A stretch of DNA of 64,000 nucleotides from Liolophura sinensis (lineage: Eukaryota; Mollusca; Polyplacophora; Chitonida; Chitonidae), in assembly GCF_032854445.1 (NCBI RefSeq), contig NC_088301.1:58912512-58976511 (forward strand), given 5' to 3'. Shown here piece after piece: positions 49,779 to 60,425 of the stretch. The position numbers and the translations under genes were made by a program. Each line of letters opens with the position of its first letter. Positions within the stretch are counted from its first letter, which is position 1. A model generated the notes under the pieces. That model ran no database searches and was not told where the DNA came from. It was given only the letters and a program-made list of their open reading frames with translations.

Positions 49779-50279
49779 CTTTGAAAGATTGTCTATTATC
49801 AGTAACCTCTCATTTTATACTTGCAGAATACAAGGCCCAATTGTCTGGAATAACTTGCCCTCTCACTTGTAGTATTCTGATTAATTATCTTTGTTTAAGA
49901 GTATAGTGGAGCCTATTTTGCTATCTAATGTATAAAACTCCATCTCACCTTTATTTTGTAACTAAAAGTTATTTGTTTATTACTGTGATTATGATTTGTT
50001 CACAAGTGTGATTTGTTTATCATTGCATATGCCGCTTCTGGTCACTATTAGCAGATACTATTATTTCAAGTATCGTAACGATAGAACAAGCCCTCAGGGG
50101 TTTCTGTTCCCGCCAGTTACCCTTTAATGCAATTTAATTCTATTCATAATCCATTTGTTTGTGGCAGTTTTTGGTACGTTACCTTTTTATTGCTGACTTA
50201 TTTACATGTAATTGATAAATAAACAAATCAAACAATCAAACAACCACAAACTCATAAACGTGTACGTATGAAGAGATAT

Positions 50280-50402
50280 ATTTATTTATTTATTTGATTG
50301 GTGTTTTATGTCGTACTCATGAATAATTCGCTTATACGACGGCGGCCAGCATTATGGTGGGAGGAAACCGGGCAGAGCTCGGGGGAAACCCACGACCATC
50401 AG
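50280..50402 (-). mobile_element. SINE family 1, 3' half, inverted, abutting the LINE tail
   Basis: Starts with TTTATTTATTTGATTGGTGT (complement of the tail) and continues through GGCGGCCAGCATTATGGTGG and AGGAAACCGGGCAGAGC to CCCACGACCATC. It lies 30 bases from the LINE 3' end in opposite orientation. Confidence 0.9.
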
Positions 50403-51366
50403 GTAAGGGTAATATAGGTACATACTCAATATACATGGAAAGACCGAAGATACGATACTTTGTACTTAATCATCAAACTACTATGTATTACCGTGAATAC
50501 TGACTTGGATTTATTGCAGTATTACGCATGGTGTCTTCAGCATGGTGTTTCTGTGTGGCGGCATGTCGGTTTTATCGGCAGCTTCTGCCAGGAGGCATCG
50601 TCGTGATAATGTTGATAAGTGATACTAAATTCTGAACAAATAAACAAACAAACATTGTATGTTGTAGGAAGACATGGCATGCATGCTGGCATGCACGGTT
50701 CACTAACCATTTTTTTTTATAGAGCTGGTAATTGTATGTATTGTAGGCCTTCCCCGTAAACAACTATTGTGTGTGTTTTATCTCATTCTAAGAACACACG
50801 GGATCACTCCCATAAAAACCGCCGACATTTCTTTATTCAGATGTGCATGTTTCATGATTGGATGGTGTGATGGTCACGTGAGATCCCACGTAGACATTTT
50901 AGCTAGATTTTATCAGTGCATTCTGTCCTTGTCTGGCAGATTTATATCAATATCCTATAAATGACACAGTACATACCGCTCTATATATGCATACAAAGCT
51001 ATAAAGGATCCGCTTCATTAGATTTTTATATAGGTCATATCGCTTTCCTTACAAACATCCGATTCACATTCGTGGTGTAAACGAATAAAAGTCCTATACC
51101 CTTAGGAGCATATCACTTTTCAAATCTCAAGGAAAAATGCACGTGAGTCTTTTACGGTGTTTTTTTTTCTTCATTGCAGGTAACAATCGATTGACAGATT
51201 GATTCACAAAATGATTCCATTGACTTTCAGTTGTAGGCCGTAGGTTCTATTTGAGTAAAAACTGTGACATTTGTGGCGTAATATTTATCAATTTTGAACA
51301 ATTAATAAGATTTAAAACTTTCTGATATACGTACGTCTGATCCTGAAAGGCACCGAACATCTGTCC
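50403..51366. other. Non-coding stretch
   Basis: A segment near 50530-50605 (TGGTGTCTTCAGCATGGTGT, TGTGGCGGCATGTCGG) resembles the inverted second half of the repeat at 41061-41220. Otherwise nothing is recognised. Confidence 0.35.
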
Positions 51367-51370
51367 TTAT

Positions 51371-51726
51371 GTATAGTGGCTGATAACGTGCGTTTTTGAC
51401 CGCGCCTTCCGTGCCCCCGCGAAGGGCGTGGTTTTAAGAAAACACGCGGAAGGCGCAGGGGTCGTGGGGCACCAAACCGCGACCTCCGTGCCTTCCGCGT
51501 CCTCCACGGGGTCGCTGAGGGCGTGATTTTATTAAAACCGCGACAACCATCACCTTGGCGTCCCCGCGGAACTCGCGAAATGTTAAAACTCGTAAAACAC
51601 GCGGAGGTCGCGCAATCGCGAATCCGCGACCTCCGTGCCCCCGCCGAAGGCGTCGTTTTCTTAAATCCGCGCTTTGCGCGGGGGCGAGTAAGGCACAGTA
51701 AAAATGGCCGCTATCAGCCACCATAC
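51371..51726. mobile_element. GC-rich MITE-like element with terminal inverted repeats
   Basis: The left end GTATAGTGGCTGATAACGTG and the reverse complement of the right end, GTATGGTGGCTGATAGCGGC, match over about 27 bases with a few mismatches. The element is flanked on both sides by TTAT (51367-51370 and 51727-51730), a likely target-site duplication. The interior is strongly GC-rich, unlike its AT-rich surroundings, and is built from three related modules (near 51401, 51478 and 51615) with CCGCGACCTCCGTGCC-type cores followed by GAAGG-CGT-GTTTT. It has no coding capacity, so it would depend on a transposase elsewhere. The transposon superfamily is unknown. Confidence 0.7.
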
Positions 51727-51869
51727 TTATGGTTACTGTGGCTAGGGGTTAGGCTTACCATTTGTCGTTAACAGATATATATTTGTGTACAGTAATACGG
51801 CCAATATAAGTCTACATGCGAACTTACTGTGTACATCAACACTGAGATCACAAAATAACTGCTTAAAGT

Positions 51870-52100
51870 AAAGGGGATTGGGACGTTGTTTGAGTGGGAA
51901 GATATGTGACACCGCGAGCACACGAATTAATGGGTTCAATTCCGGCCTATGATCAGGAATTTCTAGATTGACCTGCTCTCATTTTCCGTATGACTTTGGT
52001 GAAATTGGACCATCACGGAACCTCGTGTAGAATTTACATTTACACCGTGATTTTTCACAATAAACCTGACCTCTGCCAGTGCTGTAAGAAGAGGAAATTA
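51870..52100 (+). mobile_element. Possible tRNA-derived SINE, third family
   Basis: GTTGTTTGAGTGGGAAGATA resembles a tRNA A-box region, and GGGTTCAATTCCGGCC about 50 bases on resembles a B-box. The following sequence to about 52100 would be the body. Only one copy is seen here, so the call is tentative. Confidence 0.4.
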
Positions 52101-52228
52101 CACGAGAAGTTTAAATTGTGTAAATTTGAAGATCAGCTAAATGCATTTCCTTGGTAGATTTGTCTATATACAAATATATATCAGAAATCATTTCCATGTT
52201 ATAAGTTACGCACAAAGGTACATTTGAA

Positions 52229-52349
52229 CTGGGTTTCCTCCTCGCTCTGCCCGGTTTTCTCCTACTATATATCAAATATACGATGGGTGCCGTCGTATAT
52301 GTGATATATTCTTGAGTACTGCGTAAAACACCAATCAAAAAATAAATAC
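52229..52349 (+). mobile_element. SINE family 1, 3' half
   Basis: Contains GGGTTTCCTCCTCGCTCTGC, a GTTTTCTCCTAC segment, GGTGCCGTCGTATATGTGAT, ATATTCTTGAGTACTGCG and CACCAATCAAAAAATAAATA. Confidence 0.85.
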
Positions 52350-53994
52350 ATCTGAAACATGGCAGCAACTTCTAATAAGGACAAGGTTATATGATTCGTG
52401 ACGAAACAATGACAAAAAAGGAATAATGGAGATCACATGAACACTGTTATCTGATGCAATATTTGCATGCAAGGGGATGAGACAATAATATACGAAGTGT
52501 GTATTACTTTTAAAGGTGAATATAGATATAAGCTGCACTTCATTTTATTGGACGCACATCGTCCAATCACAGTCATATTGCTTAGTTGCACCAGTTTTGA
52601 CGTATTTTTATACATGTGATTTTTTGTATACATTTGAACTGTTTGGCCAAGTACAAACATGAATGTTAACTTGTCGTGTATATATGGGCACAAGCTCGTG
52701 CCCAACACAAACTGATCGTATCTTTTAATCTGTATATCGGAAGAAAAAAGATAAAACAGGAGTCATGAGTCGTTTCTTTTAAACATTTTGTTTATCCAAA
52801 AAATGTGACATATGCATGTGTATTGTTGCACTGCTAATGCTAACGTTGTTGTACGAGCCCATATACTCTCCAGGAGCTATGGATGCGGTTCCGCTCTAAG
52901 ATCAAGTCGAGACTGATGTACTGATTCAAATACATAGATTGGCTTTAAATAGACCTACTGCGCTTTACACTGGGGTATTATACTCTGATAATGTGAGCAT
53001 ATGTGCATGAACATTGAGAAGAAGGGAGTTTATTTGTTTCGGTAACTAACGAGTTGGTTTTCACTAATCAGGACTGACTTGAACCCATTATGTCGTATCA
53101 CGTTTAATTCCACTTCTTCAGTCAAGCATGAACAGAAGGTTAGACATCTGCAGCGGTGCACGTATGCTTAATTTAGCCCAGAGAGAAACGTGCAAACTCC
53201 GTTTCCGCATAAGATTCAAATTCGCACCTGAAAAACTGCATAAACGGGTTCAGATTAAAGTGAGCCATGCGTTCCGTGCAAATTGTTTGCACTTATACTA
53301 CAGGGCTATCGTTCATACATAAAGAGTAAAATGCACTTTTAGTTATCTTGTTACTTCGTTATATTACAAGGCTGATGAATTAAGCCTGATCTAAAGTTTT
53401 AATCCGTGATATTGTTCTATAGCGTCGATTTGGACTTAGGCTAATTTTCAAATTTGTTATCAATAAATAAATTCCCAATAAGTCTCAATCCACGGTCCGT
53501 TTCACAAGGAGTATTTACTTGCCCATACGGACACGTGGTATATCTAGGCTTTACATTATTTCTAATTTCAGATCTTGTCAACAAGTTCAAATCCATTTAT
53601 AAGCGCATGTTTTCTATCTGCAATGGATTTTGTCTGATTAATATACATGTACACATATACGTGAAGATTATAACCCGGATTGCGTCGTCCCATAAAGGGG
53701 CTTATATAAGGGAAATAACTGAATATCAAAATGTACACAAACATCTTAAGCATAATGCTTGACGGGGTACACGAAAAATGCATGTAACTAAAGACGTAGG
53801 TATACAGCATGGATAGTAAAATGTGCAAAATATCCATGCAAAATACAACGACAGTAAGCCGAGAAATGTTTGACGTTACACACCTTCAAAGCAGTAATTA
53901 TAATCCCCCATAACCGCCCATTCCCACCCTCCAAACACCTCGTTTGTTCGCATATTGCATGGGATGTATATTTTTTCCGTCACCCAACGTGCAT
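52350..53994. other. Non-coding stretch
   Basis: Open frames up to 102 codons with no motif or splice context. No repeat recognised. Confidence 0.4.
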
Positions 53995-55055
53995 CGTGAC
54001 CCACACCATGCGATATCCACAGAACTCACCGTGACATAGTCCACACGATATCTCCAAAACTCACCGTGACCTAGACCACACGATATCTTCAGAACTCACC
54101 GTGACCTAGATCACACGATATCTGCAGGACCCACCGTGACCTAGACCATACGGTATCTGCAGAACTCACCGTGACCTAGACCATACGATATTTACAGAAC
54201 TCACCGTGACCTAGACCATGCGATATCTGCAGAACTCACTGTGACCTACACCACACGATATATGCAGAAATCACCGTGATCTAGACCATACGATATTTAC
54301 AGAACTCACCGTGACCTAGATCACGCGATATGTGCAGAACTCACCGTGACCTAGACCACACGTTATCTCCAGAACTCACCGTGACCTAGACAACACGATA
54401 TCGGCAGAGCTCACCATGACCTGGTTCATGCGATATATGCAGAATTCACCGAGACCTAGACCACACGATATCTGCAGAGTGACCTAGACCACACGATATC
54501 TGCAGAACTCACCGTGACGATATATGCAGAACTCACTGTGACCTAGACCATACGAAGTTTACAGAGCTCACCGTGACCTAGACCACACGATATCTGCAGG
54601 ACCCACCATGACCTATACCACACGATATCTGCAGAACTCACCGTGACCTAGACCGCACAATATTTCCAGAGCTCACTGTGAGATAGGCCCACGATATTTA
54701 CAGAACTCACCGTGACCTAGACCACATGATATTTCAAGAGATCGCCGTGACCTAGACCATGCGATATCTGCAGGACTCACCGTGACCTATACCACACGAT
54801 ATCTGCAGAACTCAGCGTGACCTAGACCAGACGATATTTACAGAACTCAACGTGACCTAGACCACACGATATCCGCAGAACTCATTGTGACCTAGACCAC
54901 ACGATATCTGCAGATCTCACCGTGAGCTATACCACACGGTATCTGCAGAACTCACCGTGAACTAGACCACACGATATTTCCAGAGCTCACTGTGACCTAG
55001 ACCACACGATATCTGCAGAACTCACTGTGGCCTAGACCATACGAAATTTAACAGA
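53995..55055. repeat. 35-bp minisatellite array, about 30 units
   Basis: The core is ACTCACCGTGACCTAGACCA followed by CACGATATCTGCAGA. TCACCGTGAC starts at 54061 and again at 54096, giving a 35-base period. A few units are shortened (for example near 54477 and 54515). This is the longest regular array in the window. Each unit keeps GATAT and often CTGCAG. Confidence 0.97.
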
Positions 55056-55237
55056 AGATCTATTGTCTGGGTGATTTCGTTATTACAGCAGACTATTCAG
55101 TTAAATATAGGACACATATTCTGTGATTTCAATATAAAGAATTGTATTTGGCTAACAGGTTATCATGATGAACATATCAGAGTGTTATAATAAAATAACA
55201 AAATACATTCTAGCATCATTGAGACGAGACTTTCTCA

Positions 55238-55279
55238 AGCTACATTTACTTACATTAGTCAATGTAAGTTAATGTAGCT
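55238..55279. repeat. Short near-perfect inverted repeat (19-bp arms)
   Basis: The arms AGCTACATTTACTTACATT and AATGTAAGTTAATGTAGCT pair with one mismatch around a 4-base AGTC loop. Confidence 0.9.
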
Positions 55280-55665
55280 ATGTCTAATTCTGATAAACCA
55301 TGCAAGCGCCAGGGTTAACACTGCTCATTACTTAATACAGCATCTTCCATTAAATCCGTTATATGAGGAATTTCCGTCGATGTCAGGGATTAACCGTTCC
55401 CATTACGGATTAATTCGTTTTCAGGAACAGATAAATGAATTATTCGGAAAATGTAATCCCTCATCCCTGAAGGAACGGGTTTAAAGGAAGATGTCTATGT
55501 TTTCTTTGAGGGTACACATATATACATCTCCTTATATATGATTCTGCAGTTGCAGTTAAATAGCAGCTGTCATATTTATTTGTCCGGCATGCAGGCCTAT
55601 GTAGAAATTAACATAAAATGTTAGTGGCTCATTTTGAAATAAAGTTTTAATAGCGTCCGATGGCA

Positions 55666-55772
55666 CGAAGCGATGGCACGTTGATGCGAAGCGATGCCAT
55701 CGTGCCATCACTTCGCATGGAACGATGGAACGACAGTACGACGGTACGACGTTACGACGTTACGACGGTACG
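55666..55772. repeat. Hairpin followed by ACGACG(G/T)TACG runs
   Basis: The arms CGAAGCGATGGCACG (55666-55680) and CGTGCCATCACTTCG (55701-55715) pair with one G-T type mismatch around a 20-base loop. From 55735 onwards GTACGACGGTACGACGTTAC and similar short units follow. Simple-sequence origin is likely. Confidence 0.75.
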
Positions 55773-56590
55773 ATGACTTATCCGGCTTGTACAGCAAGGG
55801 CCATTTACAGAACATACATTAACAAATATTTCTTGAGAAAGATACAAAGGAAAGTCATGAACAGAATGTCAATAGCCTATTATGTGCGTGGATCACTTAC
55901 TCAAATCGTGAAGCCAAGAGCCTGCATCGCAGCAGGTGTACAAACAACAACGTGTAACTTCGGACAGGCTTGTTCTATCCGGACTCGCTGTATATATGTG
56001 TAGGTCTATAGGTCTACGTCCTGCAAGCTTCCACACTTTCACGCCGGCATCTAACTTACACTAATATGCGATTCGTCAACACAAATCTCGTCTTAAGAGT
56101 GAAATTTAAAGCCGACTGTATCAGGAGCACGTACGCAAGGTCTTTCACCTCAGATCAGCAGCTGGCATATCACCTCTCCAATAAACCCCACACAAGATGT
56201 TTATGGATTGAGTGATGTACAACTATAGTATCCTTAATATCATATATAACATATATATTACATTGGGAGCACCAGAACGTCAACTATATATAGCTTCATT
56301 AAATATAATAGTCAGCTTCCCAGCTTGTGTCTAAATTCACCATGGGCGCGCTTAGGGGCGGGTGGGAGACCCTATAACAACGACAGCAGCTCGCACATAA
56401 ACCCGTTAGTACACCAACGGGAGTCCTTACGTCATGAATAAATCAGCCAATCGCTACACGCATCGAATGTGTTTTACCCGAACATTTGGAGTTCTTTAAA
56501 TTTCACGTCCTACATTCTGCCTAGAGATATACTTTTAAATTGTAAGCGACATTTGTATATATGTTACACGCATGAAACCGTCTGTATCAT
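55773..56590. other. Non-coding stretch
   Basis: A 92-codon frame starts in the simple repeat at 55725 and has no recognisable motif. Nothing else was identified. Confidence 0.4.
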
Positions 56591-56848
56591 AGCGAACACT
56601 TAACGCGCTACCACAGCGTAATGACCCTGGAGCCTCTCGCCAATGCGGTCGCTATGAGTTCAAGTCCAGCTCATGCTGGCTTCCTCTCTGACCGTAAGTG
56701 GGAAGGTCTTGCAGCAACCTGCGGATGGTCGTGGGTTTCCCTCAGGCTCTGCCCGGTTTCCTCCCACCATAATGCTGGCCGCCGTCGTATAAGTTGAAAT
56801 ATTCTTGAGTACAGCGTAAAACATCAGTCAAATAAAAAAATCAAATCA
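56591..56848 (+). mobile_element. SINE family 1, near full-length copy with B-box
   Basis: Head AACGCGCTACCACAGCGTAA, then GACCCTGGAGCCTCTCGCC, B-box-like ATGAGTTCAAGTCCAGCTCA, TGCTGGCTTCCTCTCTGACC, GTAAGTGGGAAGGTCTTGCA, CCTGCGGATGGTCGTGGG, ATAATGCTGGCCGCCGTCGT, AATATTCTTGAGTACAGCG and an A-rich tail. This is the most complete copy for the middle of the element; the extreme 5' end is worn. Confidence 0.9.
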
Positions 56849-57945
56849 TAGCGAACAAGACTTTCCTTTCCACTATAAGTCTTTTTTATTTTTATTTTTT
56901 GTGGGGGGGGAGTTAGAGTTTTGACTTGCCTGCACGTAGGCCTATACAGGAGTTGAGAACAAAAAAAAAGAATACCTTTTAGATATGATGCATTGGTTAA
57001 CCACCCATTACACCTTCCCTTAGCGACACATGGGTTTTTTTTCTGGGTCGTACTACATAACGCAAATGTGCTGTTCAAATAATTACCTTCATTCTGAACA
57101 AATGATTCAGGTGGTTTAGCGAGTTTTTTGTATCGCAGCGTATCACTGTCGATCTTAATATTTTAGTCGTATATCGCATATGATGATTCTGCTTTGAGAG
57201 GCAAAATACGTGTTCTGAATTATCTCACGTATCTCACACTTATACTTTTAAACTTTCGGAACGTTTATCGTCAACAGATGTAGTCACGCACATGTACATA
57301 TGTAATTGTTTCTAATAAGCGCATATACAGGCTATACATAATCGTGCGATTATCCATTTACGTCGAGTATATACACGTGCACAGTACATGATGGCGAGTT
57401 CTTGGTATGTAGCATTGTACATTCGAAAACATTTGGCAAATGTAAGGTTGGTTGAAATGTATAACATCACAGTAATGACAGAGAATATACATGTGTGCTG
57501 TTTTAGATTTATATACTAAGATGTTTTGTAGTAGCAATATTGCATGTCATACAAATATGTACACTGCCCCCATGATTCTTTTATCACTACAAAAAAATAC
57601 ACTCATCAAAACTGAGCCATACTGGCCAAAGAAATGGCTTGAAGAGGTAAATGAAACATTAGATTTGCTTATGACAGCATTCCGTCCTTATGGATGGTGG
57701 ATGGTAACGTACAGCCACTGAGGTAGAAACGATGGTATAACACTATTATGAACAACGGCTGTCTCCAGTTTTCTCTCTGGACATTTAATGGGCCAATGTA
57801 AGCAGTAATGTCCTGACATCTCATACAGCGTATGTGGAGAAAGTACATAACGGTTTTTATAAGCTAACCATGCAATTGTAGCTTCATCGGACGTCAACAC
57901 AGCAAAAACACAAGCATTTGTTATGCTGTTAAGTTCAATGTCAAG
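56849..57945. other. Non-coding stretch
   Basis: Contains short T and G runs near 56885-56915. No gene recognised. Confidence 0.4.
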
Positions 57946-58056
57946 CGTAGTCGTGGGTATCCCTCGGGCTCCGCCCGGTTTCCTCCCACCATAATGCTGG
58001 CTCCCGGGGTATCAGTGAGTACGGCGTAAAACACTAATCAAATAAATAAATCAATC
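57946..58056 (+). mobile_element. SINE family 1, 3' half with small deletion
   Basis: GTAGTCGTGGGTATCCCTCG, GCCCGGTTTCCTCCCACCAT and AATGCTGGCTCC are followed directly by GTGAGTACGGCGTAAAACAC and an A-rich tail. The AAATATTCTT segment is missing. Confidence 0.85.
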
Positions 58057-58524
58057 CATCAATGTCAAACGATAAGTCTCACCAATTATGGCAGAGAATT
58101 TGTAATTTTCCTTCAACGATAAGTTCAGTTTCTCATTTTATATTCTTTTGATAAACATGCCATCTCAACAAAGAAGACTGTATTGCGAAGACAAACTTCT
58201 GCAAGATATAAACTGATATAGGCTTAGTGCATGGTCAGCAAAACAATATCAAAGCCAACTGATTTAATTTGATTCGCCATTCCTTGTGAACGACCACAAT
58301 GTATTCTCAACGTTTGCAATCACAGGTAAAACGTTTTCACCGTCGGAATCTCCAAATGCAAGAAAGTAAATAACTTTCAGCATATCATGTGATCATTACA
58401 AACTATGGTCTGGTAAGCTTTGCGTCCCTCGAAGACAATTATAGCAGTATCTGTTATTATGAGTTATGCCTGAGCACCTTAATACAACTGCGCCCCCCCC
58501 CCCACTCCCCAGTCATAATCTTGT

Positions 58525-58742
58525 GCGAAGACCATATTCTTCGTAACCTTTCTAATCTGTAAATAGTACAATATGTTTGCTGTATTGTTGATTTCGTTTT
58601 AAAGGCATTGAAGACAAACTAGTTTTTGTTTAGGCGAAGACTATATTCTTCGTAACCTTTCTAATCTGTAAATAGTACCATACGTTTGCTGTATAGTTGA
58701 TTTCGTTTTAAAGGCATTGAAGACAAACGAGTTTTTGTTTAG
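58525..58742. repeat. 109-bp tandem duplication
   Basis: Two copies begin GCGAAGAC(C/T)ATATTCTTCG at 58525 and 58634 and end GAGTTTTTGTTTAG-like. They differ at about six positions, so the duplication is fairly recent. A C-run lies just upstream (58493-58503). Confidence 0.95.
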
Positions 58743-59750
58743 GATTGTCATAACTTTTATATGTAAAATTTTCAACAAAGCTGATAAGAGACAATCTGTG
58801 TTGAAAGACACGCAAGGTATAACTCGTAGCAAGACATGTACATATAAAACCTTTTCAACGAAAACATCATATTTTCTCTCAAGACACTACATACATTGAG
58901 CAAAAGTTACAAATAAATAAAATAAATAAACCTGCATATCGATTAAACATCTTCAAACACTCTATCCAGGATGAAAGTACAGTTGTGTATTTTGAGATGA
59001 GGGAAAGGGGGCATTTTAATTGTAATTAAACGGGTATGTTGATTATATCAGTTTTATCACAAAATCTGATTATAAAAAAATAAAAGGAGGGAAAATATCA
59101 TACCAATTAACCGCTTTTCAAAACAGGACACCTCAGGGAGTCCCATATCCACATATAGAACGCTATCAACATACTTGTATAGTCTGTGACTTCAGAAAGT
59201 TGATAAGAAACTAGACAATTTATGATTTTTCATAGATACATAAATTTTTTTCAAAAATCCTAATGAAATGCAACCATACAGTTCCTTTGTGGTGTGTTCT
59301 TTTGTTTCGATTTTCAAACGAAATAATTAATTCAAATTTAAGAATCGTATACATACCTAACTTTTCTTGACAATTACAGCACGATTTCCACTCTAACGAA
59401 TGGTTTAACTATCAACTCTTATGAAGTCGCTTGTAACATCTTCAGAAGACGTATACAGTAAGAAATATTCGTTTGATAACAGCCAGTGTATCACATGTTT
59501 TAAGCGATTTTCCATATTAGTCGGATAGTCGGCTTCCATCTAAAAGAAACCTCACAACCATTGTCAATAGGTAATGACTTTCATTTAAAACAACACATCT
59601 TAACTAAAAAAGACAATACACTTCCTTTAAGGAAATCCAGTGTATAATAATCGGAAGGAGCAAACGCTTAATAAATAACTAAACGTCTGTATCACAGCAA
59701 GCATGAATTCAGCCTTATATAAATATCCTACATCCAATTGCCTATATGCT
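58743..59750. other. Non-coding stretch, probable 3' flank of the ankyrin gene
   Basis: AT-rich sequence downstream of the minus-strand stop codon at 59751-59753. No clear polyadenylation signal was identified on the minus strand. Confidence 0.4.
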
Positions 59751-60349
59751 TCAATCCGCCCAGGACAAATTCTTGGAGTACAGCTTGTCCTTGCGTGCTT
59801 GAGTCATTTGAGATCCACATATGTTATGTACCGACACCAGCGAAGGCTTGTCATCGACACTGTTAATTTCCTTGTGCTCAACGCAGTCTTCATTAAGGGA
59901 GTTATAGGCGTAGGCGCTGCTTTGTGTGCTGTCCATAGCTGAATCCGGTATATTCATACTCCTGAAGCAATTGTCTTCGTGATGTTCCTCTGATAACGAC
60001 TGATCTGACAGAGTTCTTTGGTGGTAAGTTATAGGCTCGGGCTTTGGTACATCCAGTGTTTTCGGTTTGTACTTTGCTAAAAGAAAAGAAAAGCAAAAAC
60101 GCTAAAATGAGCATTTCATGTCAACTGAAATGCATAATAGCTAAACATTTAATGAGTACATATACTATTCACACGTGCATTTGCCTATGTACATATTAAC
60201 CCTGTCCTATTTCTTTAACTTACATCTGTACTTTTAAAGATACAACCAAACATATGCTTACCTACAATTCTTACACCTTAAAAAGTCTGAGAAGTTTTCC
60301 CCACACGGCGGTATTTTATGTCGACGAAGTTTGTTTAATCCGCAAGGCC

Positions 60350-60425
<76 letters not shown>

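Larger units (their letters stand above)
47062..50250 (+). mobile_element. Non-LTR retrotransposon, Jockey/CR1 superfamily, decayed
   Basis: Non-LTR elements copy themselves by nicking DNA with an AP-type endonuclease and reverse transcribing in place. Here the endonuclease runs from 47306 (MHFNARSLKKH, then FGICESWLN) through CYIKGDFNIDLF near 47740 and TDITDHFTIF near 47930. The reverse transcriptase follows: WKLINDLTNTKR and LKNGSPGLDS near 48660, NYRPISVLSCFNKIFE near 48840, FGFRSIHSTS, then ILTPFLDIPKAFGTVDH with a degraded core, and LLFADDP at about 49235. The C-terminal region (SYCNLLWGKTH, LQKRAFRII) ends at 49778. Several frameshifts and stops break it. The 3' end carries an A/C-rich tail (AAATAAACAAATCAAACAAT) near 50220-50250. 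The 5' limit is approximate; a frame at 47062-47298 rich in Asn and Tyr may be the start of the same element. Confidence 0.85.

Noticed and set aside
53995-55055. CRISPR-like regular repeats
   Set aside because: Units are contiguous without unique spacers, in a eukaryotic genome: a minisatellite.
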